Assembly: GCA_030407085.1 (NCBI GenBank)
Contig: CM059585.1
Span: 64,963,501-65,027,500 of the forward strand
Length of the DNA: 64,000 nt
Source of the DNA: Trichopria drosophilae
Taxonomy: Eukaryota > Arthropoda > Insecta > Hymenoptera > Diapriidae
Direction of reading: 5' to 3'
In this document: positions 1 to 10,195 of the stretch, in pieces
Position numbering within the stretch: position 1 is the stretch's first letter
Layout of the letters: each line of letters opens with the position of its first letter
The notes under the pieces: model-generated
What the model saw: only the letters and a program-made list of their open reading frames with translations
The model's database searches: none
What the model was told of the DNA's origin: nothing
Translations under genes and position numbers: made by a program

Positions 1-953
1 AATTAGTATTTTAGGAATTAATAATTGATAATAATAAGAGTAGGTATAATTCGGGTTAGTGTACAGTATTTAATTTTATTTTGATTATTTCCTGAAATTA
101 ATATATTGCATGCGATAAATATTTCATGTGAAAGCATGGGTATTCGCATGTGCTTTGTTTTGGAAGTCGGATCAAGGACGGCCTTGTTTTCGATTTCCAG
201 AAGTACGAGATCCGAACATCCAGGGTATATCGTCAAGCACGCTGCTTATTGCGGGCGTGCAGGGGGGGGGGGGGAACGACGCGTGGAGATTCTGGAATGT
301 TCGCGAAGGAGAGGGTACGCGAGGGCGACGTGATGAAACTTCGCGAACATTCGAGAAGGATAAGAAAAGAGTACCGGGAGGGGACGGCCAGTCGTGTCTG
401 CCCGAACGGGCCGCGGGGCTCTCCCTACAATCATGATCGCGGGAGAGAAGTGGTAAACGGCAACCGGCGCGGCGCGAGCGTCGCGATTCCAACCGACGCG
501 TCGGATCGCCAGTCCGTGGCAGTCCGTGGCAGTCCGTTGAAGTCAATTGGGACAGTCCGTTGGTAGCAGCCCTGGAGCCTATAGGTACGCCTGGTCATCA
601 AAACGTACCAACAGCCCTGAGCGCAAATAGTTTCGGCTACGAAGTCTTTCGGTACGCCAATATTTCGATTCTTTGTACTCACGGCTGTTTAAATAAAATG
701 CGCTTTTCCGATTGTCCGTTGCCGTTTCGCGAGTGAAAGTGAAAGTGAAAAACGCGAATCGCCTTCGGTTATCTGAGTCGGGTTTTCGGTTCGTATCGTG
801 CTTCGGTAAACTTCGGCTTTGGCCGCGAATTTCTCCAGGGTTATCTTCCGGGAATCTTTCTTTTCGCGGAGAATATCTCGATTAGATTCTTTAACGCGAC
901 TGTGGTTGTCTCTCGTTGTTTTATTCGGCATACTCGGGAAAAATATAGTTATC
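1..953. other. GC-rich non-coding stretch
   Basis: I see no convincing gene here; the open frames are short, overlapping and on both strands, as expected in GC-rich DNA. Visible structure: a run of 13 G at 262-274, an inverted pair at 295-307 and 340-352 (GAATGTTCGCGAA and its complement), and short tandem copies of CAGTCCGTGG at 510-538 with a further partial copy near 553. The stretch ends at the TTA target site of the MITE that starts at 957. Confidence 0.5.
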
Positions 954-956
954 TTA

Positions 957-1352
957 GGGCGCGTGCACACTGACAGCGAATCGCGAAATGCGGCAAGCGA
1001 AATATACCCAAGTTTACAATAATAAAAATGTATTTATCGATATTTTTCTTCACACGTGTATAGATTTTTATATTATTTAATTCTGCTCGTTTAATTTGCC
1101 ATTATGTACGATCCGCTTACCGTTAATCGTAATTCGCTTGTTGTATTTCGAGGTTACACGCCCTGGTAAGCGAAACATAAAAATTAGGAAGTAAATCGTC
1201 AGAATTACAAGACTATGTATAAAAATCTGAAAAAACAAGTAAATATCAATATTTTTAAACAGCAATATCAAAATATCGACTTTTATTATTATAAAATTTT
1301 TGTACATTTCGCTTGCCGCTTTTCGCGATTCGCTGTCAGTGTGCACACGCCC
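957..1352. mobile_element. PIF/Harbinger-like MITE, 396 bp
   Basis: The left end begins GGGCGCGTGCACACTGACAG and the right end is its inverted counterpart, finishing in CACACGCCC. The inverted repeats extend for roughly 40 bp (957-997 with 1313-1352) and decay inwards. The element is flanked by the trinucleotide TTA on both sides (954-956 and 1353-1355). A 3-bp TTA duplication with GGG-initial termini is the signature of PIF/Harbinger elements. The interior is AT-rich and has no transposase. A diverged second copy of the same family lies at about 57040-57427, matching over both ends and the middle. Confidence 0.85.
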
Positions 1353-1355
1353 TTA

Positions 1356-2908
1356 CGCTTTTTGTTCGTTCTCGTTACTTTCGGAAAGACGAAGCCCAAA
1401 GGTCACGCGCGTCGGTATGGTTAACTATCGGAAACGTGATCGAAGACCGTTCTCTTAAAATTCTGTGAGATGCTTCGGTAAGAGGATAACTTCGTCCTTT
1501 CGAGGACTTCAGGAAAAAGCCGTAATTTGGTTATCTTTTATGATCGTTCGGTATCCGGGAGAAATAACTAGCGGTTCGGGCGAACGTAAGATCGAATCTA
1601 GTGTGGTTACCTTTATCGTCTCGAAAGTGCGTGTCCGGTGATTGGAAATAAAGACGGTAACGAAAACGGAAATACGATGCGTGAAAAGCAAACTCCGCCG
1701 AACGTGATGCTTTGTGACGTCAGACCACGACGCCGACAAGATGGCCGCCGGTTCCGATCCGCGGTCCGCGACGCGATCTCCAGTTGGCTTGGCGAGCCGT
1801 TAACTAGCATGGTCGACATTTTAAATTCATAGCGTGACTTCTTATGATCGAAAACGCAAGCTCGTTAATTTTACCTTGGTTCCCTGGATCGCTCTTGTGA
1901 GCGATCGTATCTTGAACTTCCTGGTTATATTTTCACTCTGTTAGAGTGAACACTACGGTTATCTGTTATCTTACCCCTCTTATGAGGTAGCGCTATCTTA
2001 TGAATTAACGAGCGGACTTTTTGGGCAATAAGAAGGTTTTTCTCGGGTAATACTCCAGCCGATCCGTCAGTAAGGAAAGGACCATGCGAGCGATGCTAAC
2101 TGGACCGGGCCCTCCGCGCGGTTAAGTTACCTAGATTGCTGATACACGAGCAATCTTGTGGGGCCAAGGCTATCTCGCACTGCCGGAAGGTAGTGCCGTG
2201 TTTTTGTTATGTTTTTGTACGTGAGGCTAACTGTCTCTACGGAGACGCTAAAATTGTTGCGTATAAGTGTGAGTGCGTTAACTTGAATAGCAGTGTCCGC
2301 GGTAAACTATAGCGTCCGGGTGATCCGTGTCAATTTAGTAACGAAAGCGCGGATGGTTAGATTAGGGAATTCGGGAATCAATCGGTTTGTTAATTCACGT
2401 GCTAAGTTCGAGTGGGTTTCGGGTGACGTAATTTTGGTGATTTGTCAGGGTTTAGTAGATTTCAGAAAAGGGGTATAATCTGTCAATTTGGTCGGTCTCG
2501 GTAAAGTTTATGTGGCACAGATAACGTGGATCAGTGTAATTTCGGTATGAGATTCGTGTAAGTTCGTGTAGGTATTGTAGTGTCGTATTGGGGAGGGGGC
2601 GTGTGTATCGGACGAGCACGGTTCCTCGACAGGTTCGTCGCGACCGCGTGCGAAAAGTTCCTGTCGAGTTCGTCGTAGGGCATCGCATTAGGAAGTCCCT
2701 GTCGTGCTCTCCGTCGGGGAATCGCGTGTCGTCGCGAAGTTGGGAATCGCGAATAGAATTTGGCGTCCGTGATTTGGGGCGCGAAAGAGGGCGCGATGAA
2801 CGTGGTGAACCGTCATCGTCGGCCGTGGTCGCGTAGGCTTTAGTCTGCGCCAGAGAATACCGCCCTCTCCCTTGCCGAGCCGGGAACTCGGGGCTGAGCT
2901 AGCGGGCA
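1356..2908. other. GC-rich region upstream of the Gypsy-1 LTR; no gene seen
   Basis: No gene is supported. The region contains the hairpin cluster described separately at 1887-2246 and then about 650 bp of CG-rich sequence with no resemblance to the U3 part of the 3' LTR. It sits where the U3 of the 5' LTR would be expected, so either U3 was lost or replaced, or the element recombined at 2909. Confidence 0.4.
1887..2246 (+). other. cluster of RNA-like hairpins
   Basis: Within 360 bp there are at least five short hairpins: 1887-1906 (GATCGCTC, loop TTGT, 8-bp stem), 1932-1950 (TTCACTCT, loop GTT, 8 bp), 2133-2156 (AGATTGCT, 8-nt loop, 8 bp), 2177-2196 (GCACTGCC, loop GGAA, 8 bp with one G.T pair) and 2233-2246 (GTCTC, loop TACG, 5 bp). 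Weaker ones are at 1972-1989 and 2098-2128. The GGAA loop fits GNRA, and C(TACG)G is a UNCG-type loop on the plus strand, which suggests a folded plus-strand RNA rather than DNA palindromes. No RNA family was identified. The last hairpin equals the 3' stem-loop core of U4 snRNA, but the context does not look like U4. Confidence 0.45.
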
Positions 2909-3089
2909 CACCAGCGCGTGCGGCGCGCCCATAAATTTGTCGGGCTTCGGCTCGGCTGGCGCCCTCTCTTACCATCCGGCGCGCCGTGAGGATTTTTGTG
3001 GCCCCCCGGAAAAGTTCGGTGTTTTGCAGGCGGCCACGAGCGACGACGACGGACGGGTGGAGGCAATGAAGTCGGGGGCGGGGGTTACA
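2909..3089 (+). repeat. Gypsy-1 5' LTR, R/U5 part only
   Basis: This matches the last 180 bp of the 3' LTR, starting at CAGCGCGTGCGG and ending in GGGGTTACA. A TATA-like CATAAATT lies at about 2931. The LTR end TTACA is the inverse of the TGTAA that begins the 3' LTR at 10875, fixing the LTR boundary at 3089. The upstream U3, including the tandem repeats, is absent. A truncation or recombination breakpoint at 2909 is inferred. Confidence 0.75.
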
Positions 3090-3093
3090 AATT

Positions 3094-3110
3094 CGGCGCC
3101 CAACGTGGGG
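3094..3110 (+). other. primer-binding-site-like sequence of Gypsy-1
   Basis: CGGCGCCCAACGTGGGG lies four bases after the LTR end. It closely resembles the GGCGCCCAACGTGGGG-type sites seen in this position in metazoan Gypsy elements, except that the usual first TGG reads TCGG. The priming tRNA was not identified. Confidence 0.6.
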
Positions 3111-3196
3111 CCGCGCAGACAATTGGTTAAAAAGTCTGTAATTAATTCAGTGGGGCCGCGCAGACAATTGGTTAAAATTTCGGTAATTAATTCAGT
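3107..3196 (+). repeat. 45-bp tandem duplication at the leader start
   Basis: Two adjacent 45-bp units (3107-3151 and 3152-3196), both beginning GGGGCCGCGCAGACAATTGG and ending in AATTAATTCAGT, with a few differences in the middle. The first unit overlaps the end of the primer-binding-like site, so the element carries a duplicated stretch immediately downstream of the primer site. Confidence 0.85.
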
Positions 3197-4113
3197 TTCG
3201 ATCGCAAGTTAAAGAGTTGTAGTTTTGAGGTTTAATTTGAAAGTTATGTTATAGTTTCGATTTTGCTGCGTTTGGTTAGTAAAATATTAATTAGTACGAG
3301 TACTTTAGTTTAGAATTAAGTGCGTTACACTGCTTGTATGTGAATGTGTGTGAGCGAACACTGGTGCGGCAATCGGAAGAATGGGGCTCGCTGAGACGCG
3401 GGTCGGTGATATTTCGAGCCTGTTAACATAATTAATATTATTGATAAGCATGTCTTATATTACGTCTTATATTATGCTCATTACTTATAAACATTTTGCA
3501 TATTTGTGATGTATATGTTAATTATTAATTGTGCAATTGATATCTTATTAGGAAAATGTGATATGTGGGTTAACTTTTGCCATGTTGTGCCGATTCAGAT
3601 ATGAGTCACCCCAAATTATAGAGAAACCATTTTATTTTGTGCTTGGTAATTAATAAAGAGCCCAGAATTCCGAGACCGCGATGAGCGAGCCTATCGTGCG
3701 CGATAAAGTCCCTTTGTGACATTCTAGTAACTACAAGTGTATGCATGCTTACAGGAACTCTCTTTCCTTTCTGAGAATACCGCTGTTTTCCGTGCCTGCT
3801 TTACCGCTTAGTCACGCGTTTAAAATTTGTTGGCTGCGCATCATATCATCGTACATAGTCATTATTTGGTTATCTATAGTCCCCCGCATCGTTGTCACTT
3901 CCAGCTGACACGATGTGGATTTTCCGTTCTTTTCTACCTTATAAATTCCTATCTTCTTCCTTTGTTTTTTTTTTGTGGTTATCTATCAATCGACAAGTCG
4001 ATTGAGTATACGCGCCGTTATTTCGCACTTTCGGCGGCTCACTGTCCTTGCATGAAATTAAAATAATAATAGCTTCATCCTAACAGTCATTAATCGTAAG
4101 AAACTCTCAATAA
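3197..4113 (+). other. Gypsy-1 leader, non-coding
   Basis: About 0.9 kb between the primer site and gag. It has no long frame, is AT-rich in the middle (3420-3560), and contains two copies of GGTTATCT (3868 and 3977). It is probably the untranslated leader and packaging region, by position only. Confidence 0.4.
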
Positions 4114-5460
4114 TTGTGGAGTAAAGGGACCACTGTGCTTGCGTATAGGGTGGTATCTATTAATCATGTCACACGTGAACGACTGGACATCCGAGTTAAC
4201 ACTGGAGGTCCGAGGGGAATTGTCTCGGCGACTCCTGTCGACGGAAGGGACGTTCGAGGAGCTGCGGTTACGATTGAGCACAGCGACGCGTTTGCAACAC
4301 GGGGGGGTTCGCAGACCATACCGGGTTCGGGATTAACGATCGAAGACGATACGGATCTCTTTGACGGCGCGCACGCGAACAGTATACGAGTGCCGTTCGA
4401 TCGAGACGAAGAGGACAATGACAGAGATGGAGGTCGGTCGGATGATCGCGGAGAATATTCGGAAGAGACGCGGCGTCGCGCTGTTCCGGTAAATTTCCCC
4501 GGAGTAAGGGAAAAAGGGAACGATCAGGTTAACTTCTCGGATAGGCCGTGCGGGGAAAAACATCGGGTCGAGAGTAGAGGCGATATCGATGATAATTTCC
4601 GGGATATTAGAGGGCATAGGTTCGGTATGAACGCTCGGGAGAACACGGCCCGTAAAGATACCGATTTCCATAACTATAGGGATAACTTACGAAATGATAT
4701 CGAGGATAACTTTGGCGATAGATTTAGAGAAAATTCGCGACATCCTTCTATGGACCGCCGGTTTCCGTTCCGTGATAATACGGAGCGTATCCCGGCAGTG
4801 CAAACTGCCTTTGATATCATGCGACGATGGGGACTGAGGTTTTCTGGCCGATCGGGGGAGGACGGAATCGCGTTTTTAATAAGGCTTAACGAAGGTCGCG
4901 AGATAGTGCCGTTGCCGGATATCGCCTTATTGAGTTGCTTGCCTTTTTTCTTGGAAGGCGTGGCCTTACAATGGTTTCGAGCTTCTCGTAAGGATTGGCT
5001 TAACTGCGAAGATTTCGAACGCGCGTGGCAGCGTCGATTTAGCGTCCACGACTTCCAAGAATCATTGCAGGAAGATATTTAACGTCGAACCCAGGGGGCT
5101 ACGGTCGCGGATTACCTAACGTGCATAATGGGACGCGTCATACCGCCAATGTCAACCGGTGCAATGATTGATCGGGCGTTGCGGAATATGTTACCGCGGT
5201 TACAGATGCTGATCGATCGTGATGCCATTCGTAACTGGGGCCACTTAGAAAAGATTTCCATTCGACGAGAGAAATCCATTCGCATCGCGAACGCGTATAA
5301 ACCCCCACCACCCGCTGAAAGCACGCTAATGCCGGAATCTGGATACCGAACAAGTAAGAATCTCCGCGAGGTCCCTCGTTATCCTCGTGACCGGCTACCG
5401 TCACGTGGGAACGATTTTAAGCTAAATCTCCTAGAGCACGATTTCGTTTCCTATAATTAA
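4114..5460 (+). pseudogene. Gypsy-1 gag, matrix/capsid part
   Basis: The frame from 4114 is open to a TAA at 5080-5082 and then continues in the same frame to 5460, so one nonsense mutation splits it. The first ~220 residues are rich in Arg, Asp and Glu, with no fold I recognise. From about residue 225 a retrotransposon-gag capsid domain is visible: a Leu-rich stretch, then ALQWFRASRKDWLNCEDFER and a basic stretch; after the stop a helical segment follows (RVIPPMSTG, then DRALRNMLPRLQMLI). Gag would form the particle that packages the element RNA. The ATG at 4114 is the first in the frame; an earlier ancestral start cannot be excluded. Confidence 0.75.
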
Positions 5461-5546
5461 CCAGGATATCTAAACACCCGTTACGAACGTGAACCCGAGT
5501 GCGTACAACGTCCTTCGAACCGCGATTATGATTACCCCTGTTCAGA

Positions 5547-6113
5547 GTGAAGGTTAGGAGAAGGGACGCGAGTGCGGCACGCGCTGAAGCTCGCTACGCA
5601 GAGGGCCGAGAGGGGCCACTCCGTAGTATAGTAGAAAATCACGGCCGTAGTATTGGAGAGTGGGAGGTGGATCGTGTAAGGAATCCTTCGTGTGCGAAGG
5701 GAAATGATCGGTACGGTACTCCATCCCCACCTAGTATGCAACCCCGCTGCTACCGTTGCGATCACCCCGCGATGGAAGACAACTTTGCTGCTTTGAACGT
5801 AACTCACCGGGAGCCGGAGAGGGGGACCGCTAGAGCCGAACCGTCGCGGAATCACGCCGTCGCCCCACCACCGCGCTTCTCCTCCTACAACTGTTCGAAA
5901 CCTGGCCATCGGTTCAACGAATGCCGGGAGGAAAGACGGTTATTCTGCTACCGCTGTGGCCGCCCGGGCGTAACTTGAATGGAATGCCCCGTGTGCCTTT
6001 CACCCGCGGAAGCACACAGTTACGCGTGCAAAGAATTTGGCAATCGAGTGGTCGGTACCGCTCGTTGTCCCACGTGTCGGGGAAACTCGTCGGCGAGCCA
6101 CTAAGCCGGGCCT
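5547..6113 (+). pseudogene. Gypsy-1 gag, nucleocapsid zinc-binding part
   Basis: This is another frame from the capsid part, so a frameshift lies between 5460 and 5547. It encodes a basic region, CYRCDHP near residue 68, a degenerate CCHC knuckle whose first Cys is missing (YNCSKPGHRFNEC near residue 112) and CYRCGRPG. After a stop at about 5976 the same frame goes on with ECPVC and CPTC pairs before ending near 6113. The resulting design is a CCHC knuckle followed by paired CxxC motifs. The same design recurs in the extra ORF at 9263-10195. Confidence 0.7.
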
Positions 6114-6199
6114 AGGTGGCTCAAGAGAAACTGTCGGCCCTCTCGTCGCCCCGTAAGGATGCGTTGAACCAAGCCAACCAAACGCCTTCCCTGTTGTAC

Positions 6200-6541
6200 A
6201 TAACTCTTCGAATTCTCGGACGACCCATATGAGCGTTAGTTGACAGTGGTGCTTCGCGCACTTTTCTAGAGACGCCAACACTATCTTTAATAGAACACTT
6301 GAGGTTACCTATTTTCACGCCCCCTAATGCGTTGGTCAAGACCCCGCTAGGACAGACAGCTGTGAGCTTGGGTTACGTTAGGTTACCTATAGAAGTAGGC
6401 GGTCGAATTAAAGTGCTTGAGGCTCACGTACTTCCCACCCTCGAATTTCCGTGTATCTTCGGCCTTGATGCCTTAAACCGATTCGCCATCAGTATCGATT
6501 TCGAATTTCGAACGTGGTTTTTTCAGGATCAGCCGTCGTAG
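6200..6541 (+). pseudogene. Gypsy-1 aspartic protease
   Basis: The catalytic motif LVDSGASRTF is encoded at about 6236-6265, directly after an in-frame TGA (6230-6232). The frame then stays open to 6541 and includes the flap-like and C-terminal segments ending in FPCIFGLDALNRF, where the family has an ILG-type motif. In Gypsy elements this enzyme cuts the Gag-Pol polyprotein. The active-site DSG is intact; the upstream stop makes the copy non-functional. Confidence 0.75.
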
Positions 6542-6598
6542 AGGCTACTTTTCGATTCACATCTTCGTGCTCCGGATTCCTTTGACTTTCTTTGCGGG

Positions 6599-7400
6599 TT
6601 GCAAATCCTTGATCCCGAAGAACGTATTCAGTTGCAGGCTCTCTTGCGAGAGGAAATACCCCCGGCCAACCCCAACCCCGGTTTAACCCATCTTGCCGAA
6701 CATGTGATAGACGTGCAAGGTCATCCGGCCATTCGACAGCGCGCATATCCCGTCTCCCACAGCGTAGAACAACATCTGTTCGCGGAAGTAGACAAAATGC
6801 TAGCCGCCGGAATTATAGAGCCTTCGCATAGCGAATGGTCGTCGCCAATCGTTATGGTCAAAAAGCCGAACGGAATATATCGGTTCTTTTAGACCTCCGT
6901 CGCGTTAACGAAGTCTCAAAACGTGATGCGTATCCTCTACCTTTAATGGATAGCATAATTTCAAAATTATGTAAGGCCCGATATATATCCACCTTGGATT
7001 TGAGCCAGGCATACTTCCAAGTCCCCTTGGAAAGTAATCGTCGAGAAATTACCGCGTTCACGGTTCCTGGAAAGGGTCTCTTTTATTTCGTACGAATGCC
7101 GTATGGGCTTACGGGAGCGCCCGCGACTTTTCAGAGATTAGTTGATAAGATCATCGGTCCAGAACTGGCTCCGCATGCGTTTGCATATCTCGACGATATA
7201 ATTATCGTGACGGAGACAGTTCAGGAACACTTTCAGTGGCTACGTGTAGTATTACGACGACTTAAAGAGGCTAACTTAACAATTAACTTAGAGAAGAGCG
7301 AGTTCTGCGTGAAAGCCTGCCCTGTCGTATCCCCGGCCGGTGAACCTCAAACAAGTCCGTCGTTTCCTCGGCATGGCTTCGTGGTATCGACGCTTCCTAC
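6599..7400 (+). pseudogene. Gypsy-1 reverse transcriptase
   Basis: The N-terminal fingers lie in the frame at 6599-6892 (residues near GIIEPSHSEWSSPIVMVKK). A frameshift near 6890 moves the rest to the frame at 6835-7575, where LDLSQAYFQVPL, RMPYGLTGAPATFQ and the catalytic AYLDDIIIV are all present. After about 7330 the frame no longer resembles RT, so a second frameshift follows near the start of the thumb and connection region. The YLDD box places it with Ty3/Gypsy enzymes. It is not functional as it stands. Confidence 0.85.
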
Positions 7401-7567
7401 CGAGTTTCGCATCCATCGCAGCCCCGTTAACCGCTCTCTTGAAATAGAATCGGTCCTGGGAATGGGGAGAAGAACAAGAAACGGCCTTTACCACCCTCTT
7501 AAACAAGTAAACGCAAACACTTGTTTTAATACGGCCGGATTTTTCACTCCCCTTCGTATTGTAAACG

Positions 7568-7965
7568 GACGCTAGTACGGTCGGTCTCGGGGCAGTTTTG
7601 ACTCAAACGCCGGACGGGGTAGAACACGTGATCGCGTATGCCAGTCGTACTCTAACGGACGCGGAGCGGAATTACAGCACCACCGAACAGGAATGTTATC
7701 TGGGCGAGGTTATCATAAAGGTTACCGGTTCACGGTGATTACAGATCACCACAGTCTGCGTTGGATTCGTCGACTAAAGAATCCGACCGGGAGGTTAGCT
7801 CGGTGGGCTCTGCGTCTACTGTCGTATGATTTCGACATCGTACACCGAAAAGGTTCTCTGCACCAAGTGCCCGATGCTTTATCTCGGCTCTACGAGAGCA
7901 ACATTTCTAATGATCCTGTATATGATCCTTCGAGTCATGCTTTAATTGCCGCGATTAACTGTGAC
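7568..7965 (+). pseudogene. Gypsy-1 RNase H
   Basis: The DAS motif that begins RNase H in Gypsy elements is encoded at 7568-7576, followed by VGLGAVLTQ and, downstream, TTEQECY. A shift near 7690 brings in the frame at 7693-8268, with [13 protein letters not shown] and then DFDIVHRKGSLHQVPDALSR, the usual RNase H end. The enzyme would remove the RNA strand during reverse transcription. Confidence 0.8.
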
Positions 7966-8108
7966 GAAGGTGACGAATGGTACGCTCGACGCGAAGCGGA
8001 GGCGCGTAAAAATCCTATGCGTTTCCCCGATTGGAAACTGGAAGGGGGTCGCCTGTATCATCATAGGCCTGACTCTCGGACAAACGGATTGATCGAAGAT
8101 CTGAGAGC

Positions 8109-9114
8109 GTGGAAACATGTACCACCGTCGAAGGCAAGCGCATTAGTATTCCGGCCGGGAAGAAATATTATTTCTGGCCGGGGATGTACCGAGATGTCGT
8201 GGATCACTGTCGAAAGTGTATTCCCTGTCAGCAGAGCAAAGCCGAGCAGGCGCCAATGGCGGGGTTAATGGGAAAAACGATCGTGGAAGAACCGAGGTCG
8301 ACCGTCGCGGTAGATATAATGGGACCCTTACCGCATAGTAAATCCGGGTTTGTCTACATTTTAGTGAGGCAAGATTTATTCACAAAATGGATCGAAATCT
8401 CCGCGCTGCGACAAGCGACGGGTAAGAAAATCCGGGAAGCCTTCGAGAATTTTATCTTTTTTTCGTTATCTTTCGATGGGGAGTTCCCCGTGCTCTACTT
8501 TCCGATAATGGCACCGAATTTATTAACCGGAAAATACGGGATATGGCAATAGAATACAATATTCATCACGCGACGACCCCTCCTTATCACCCCCAGGCAA
8601 ATCCGGTGGAACGAGTCAATCGAGTTTTAAAAACGATGAAAGTCTCGTATCTCGGCGCCGATCACCGCGAATGGGATAACTAACGACTGGGTTCTCTCCA
8701 GCCTTTCTCAATTTCTGGCGCGATCCACTTGCGGTTAACTTGTATAAGCTTCGGGTGGAGTGTCCGACCACCTCGGAAGCACCCGACATCCCTGTATGTT
8801 CTGAACGAATGACACGACTTCACGATCTCCGGGAAATCGTAATTGAGAATCTCGCACAGGCTCACTCCCGGCAGTCCCGCTACTACGACCGGATACGCCG
8901 CGATCGCACCTTCGAACCGGGAGATCGGGTATGGATGCGGCAAGTTGTGCTGTCATCTGGCGAAAAGGGAATCGCCGCCAAACTATCACCCAAGTACAGA
9001 GGCCCCTTCGTGATCAGTCGAGTCCTGTCCCCCCGAGTGTACGAGCTCGAGGACGATACTAGGCGGAAGGTCATGATAGCTCATATATCATGGCTTAAAC
9101 CATATCACACATAA
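8109..9114 (+). pseudogene. Gypsy-1 integrase
   Basis: The zinc-binding end is seen as HCRKCIPCQQ. The catalytic core starts with VAVDIMGPLPHSKSG (first Asp). A frameshift near 8480 leads to a second frame with LSDNGTEF (second Asp) and NPVERVNRVLK (Glu), which stops at 8681-8683. The C-terminal domain is open at 8740-9114, with YYDRIRRDRTFEPGDRVWM and KYRGPFVISRVLSPRVYEL, ending in ISWLKPYHT. No chromodomain is visible. All three D,D,E residues are recognisable, but in three pieces. Confidence 0.85.
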
Positions 9115-9262
9115 ACTCATAACACGACTAACATACCGCATACTAACACTTCCGTCTCACTTGCACTTAGGTTTACTATCATTGAGAGAGTTCAGCAACG
9201 AGGAGGATATCTTGTGCGAAGTGTGGCTATCTTTTCTTTTTGGTTGAGGATAACTAAGCGAT

Positions 9263-10195
9263 ATGGCAAGGTGCTACCGTAGTCCCACCCGTAGCCCCTC
9301 CTTATCCGAAGATGACTGGGAGGATATCCTAACGGATCCTTCCCCACAGGCCACCGACCATCGAAACCGAGAGCGCCCACAGAAGAGACCCCGGACACCG
9401 ACACCCAGAGCCGGAGGAAATCGGGAAAGGAGAGCCTCCAACCAACGCGAGGACGCAGCGGAAGTCAGCGCCCATATCCTCGCTCCTCTGGAACCCTTCC
9501 TCGACCTTCTGGCGGAACTGCGAGAAGAGCACCCCGACTTCGAGGCTGCTCTTAAGGAGGTCTACCGCCGCGGCCGGGAGAATATGCGGAAACAACCGTG
9601 TTGGGCACCAGGGTGCCTGGGGAAGGTCCCCCGACTGGCAGCCCCACAAGCCGGAGCGGGGAATTTCTCCATTCGGGATTTCCCCCTAACTAAGGAAGAA
9701 GGCGTACAAGCGGGCCGCAGCTGGTCGAATCGCCAGGAAGTCGCGGTATAAACCGTCCCGACCTCGCCACGGGAAACGTCGGGCCTGCCACTCCAGTCGA
9801 CCGAGACCCCGGCCCATCGTCCAAATCCAGCACCGACCACGCAGCGACCGTCTGCAACCACTACGGCGCGCCCGGAGGAAGATATGGCCTTTACGGGGTA
9901 TTACTTGCTCCGTAACAACCCAGAACCCGTGCTCGTTATGCCTCGTCTGCACGGCTGCTGGAACTGCGGGAAATCGGGGCACATCTTCTCGGCGTGTCAA
10001 TCGACTCCTCGAGTCTTGTGTCGGAGGTGCTGGCTCCGAAACGTCAAACTGACCGAGTGCCCTCGATGCGCACCTGAGTGGAAACGAGCAGGCCCGTATG
10101 TAGCTGCGTTAGGAAAAAATGTGCCCAGGAGCCAGCGTCTGACGTCAGACGATTTTAAAACCAACCAGCCGTCGGAAAAAGACTCTTGCGAGTAA
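9263..10195 (+). pseudogene. Gypsy-1 extra ORF with gag-like zinc cluster
   Basis: One reading frame runs from ATG at 9263 to the stop at 10195, broken only by TAA at 9749-9751. The first half is polar and Arg/Pro-rich with no fold I recognise; a short Leu/Glu-rich stretch (residues ~72-105) may be helical. The second half has a CCHC knuckle, CWNCGKSGHIFSAC, then RVLCRRC and ECPRC. This zinc design matches the one at the end of this element's own gag. The ORF lies between integrase and the polypurine tract, where env sits in envelope-bearing elements, but there is no signal peptide or membrane segment. Origin by gag duplication or capture from a related element is inferred; function is unknown. 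Confidence 0.65.

Noticed and set aside
106..566. Overlapping frames of 75-138 codons on both strands
   Set aside because: GC-rich DNA without stops gives such frames by chance; no motif, and the frames overlap each other.
1638..1832. 64-codon plus-strand frame and its minus-strand shadow
   Set aside because: No domain or conserved pattern, and a second frame of equal length exists on the other strand.
2233..2246. Possible U4 snRNA 3' stem-loop (GTCTCTACGGAGAC)
   Set aside because: The 14 bases match U4, but the upstream U4 domains and an Sm site in the right place are not seen; kept only as part of the hairpin cluster.
4333..4671. 112-codon minus-strand frame
   Set aside because: Antisense shadow of the Gypsy-1 gag frame.
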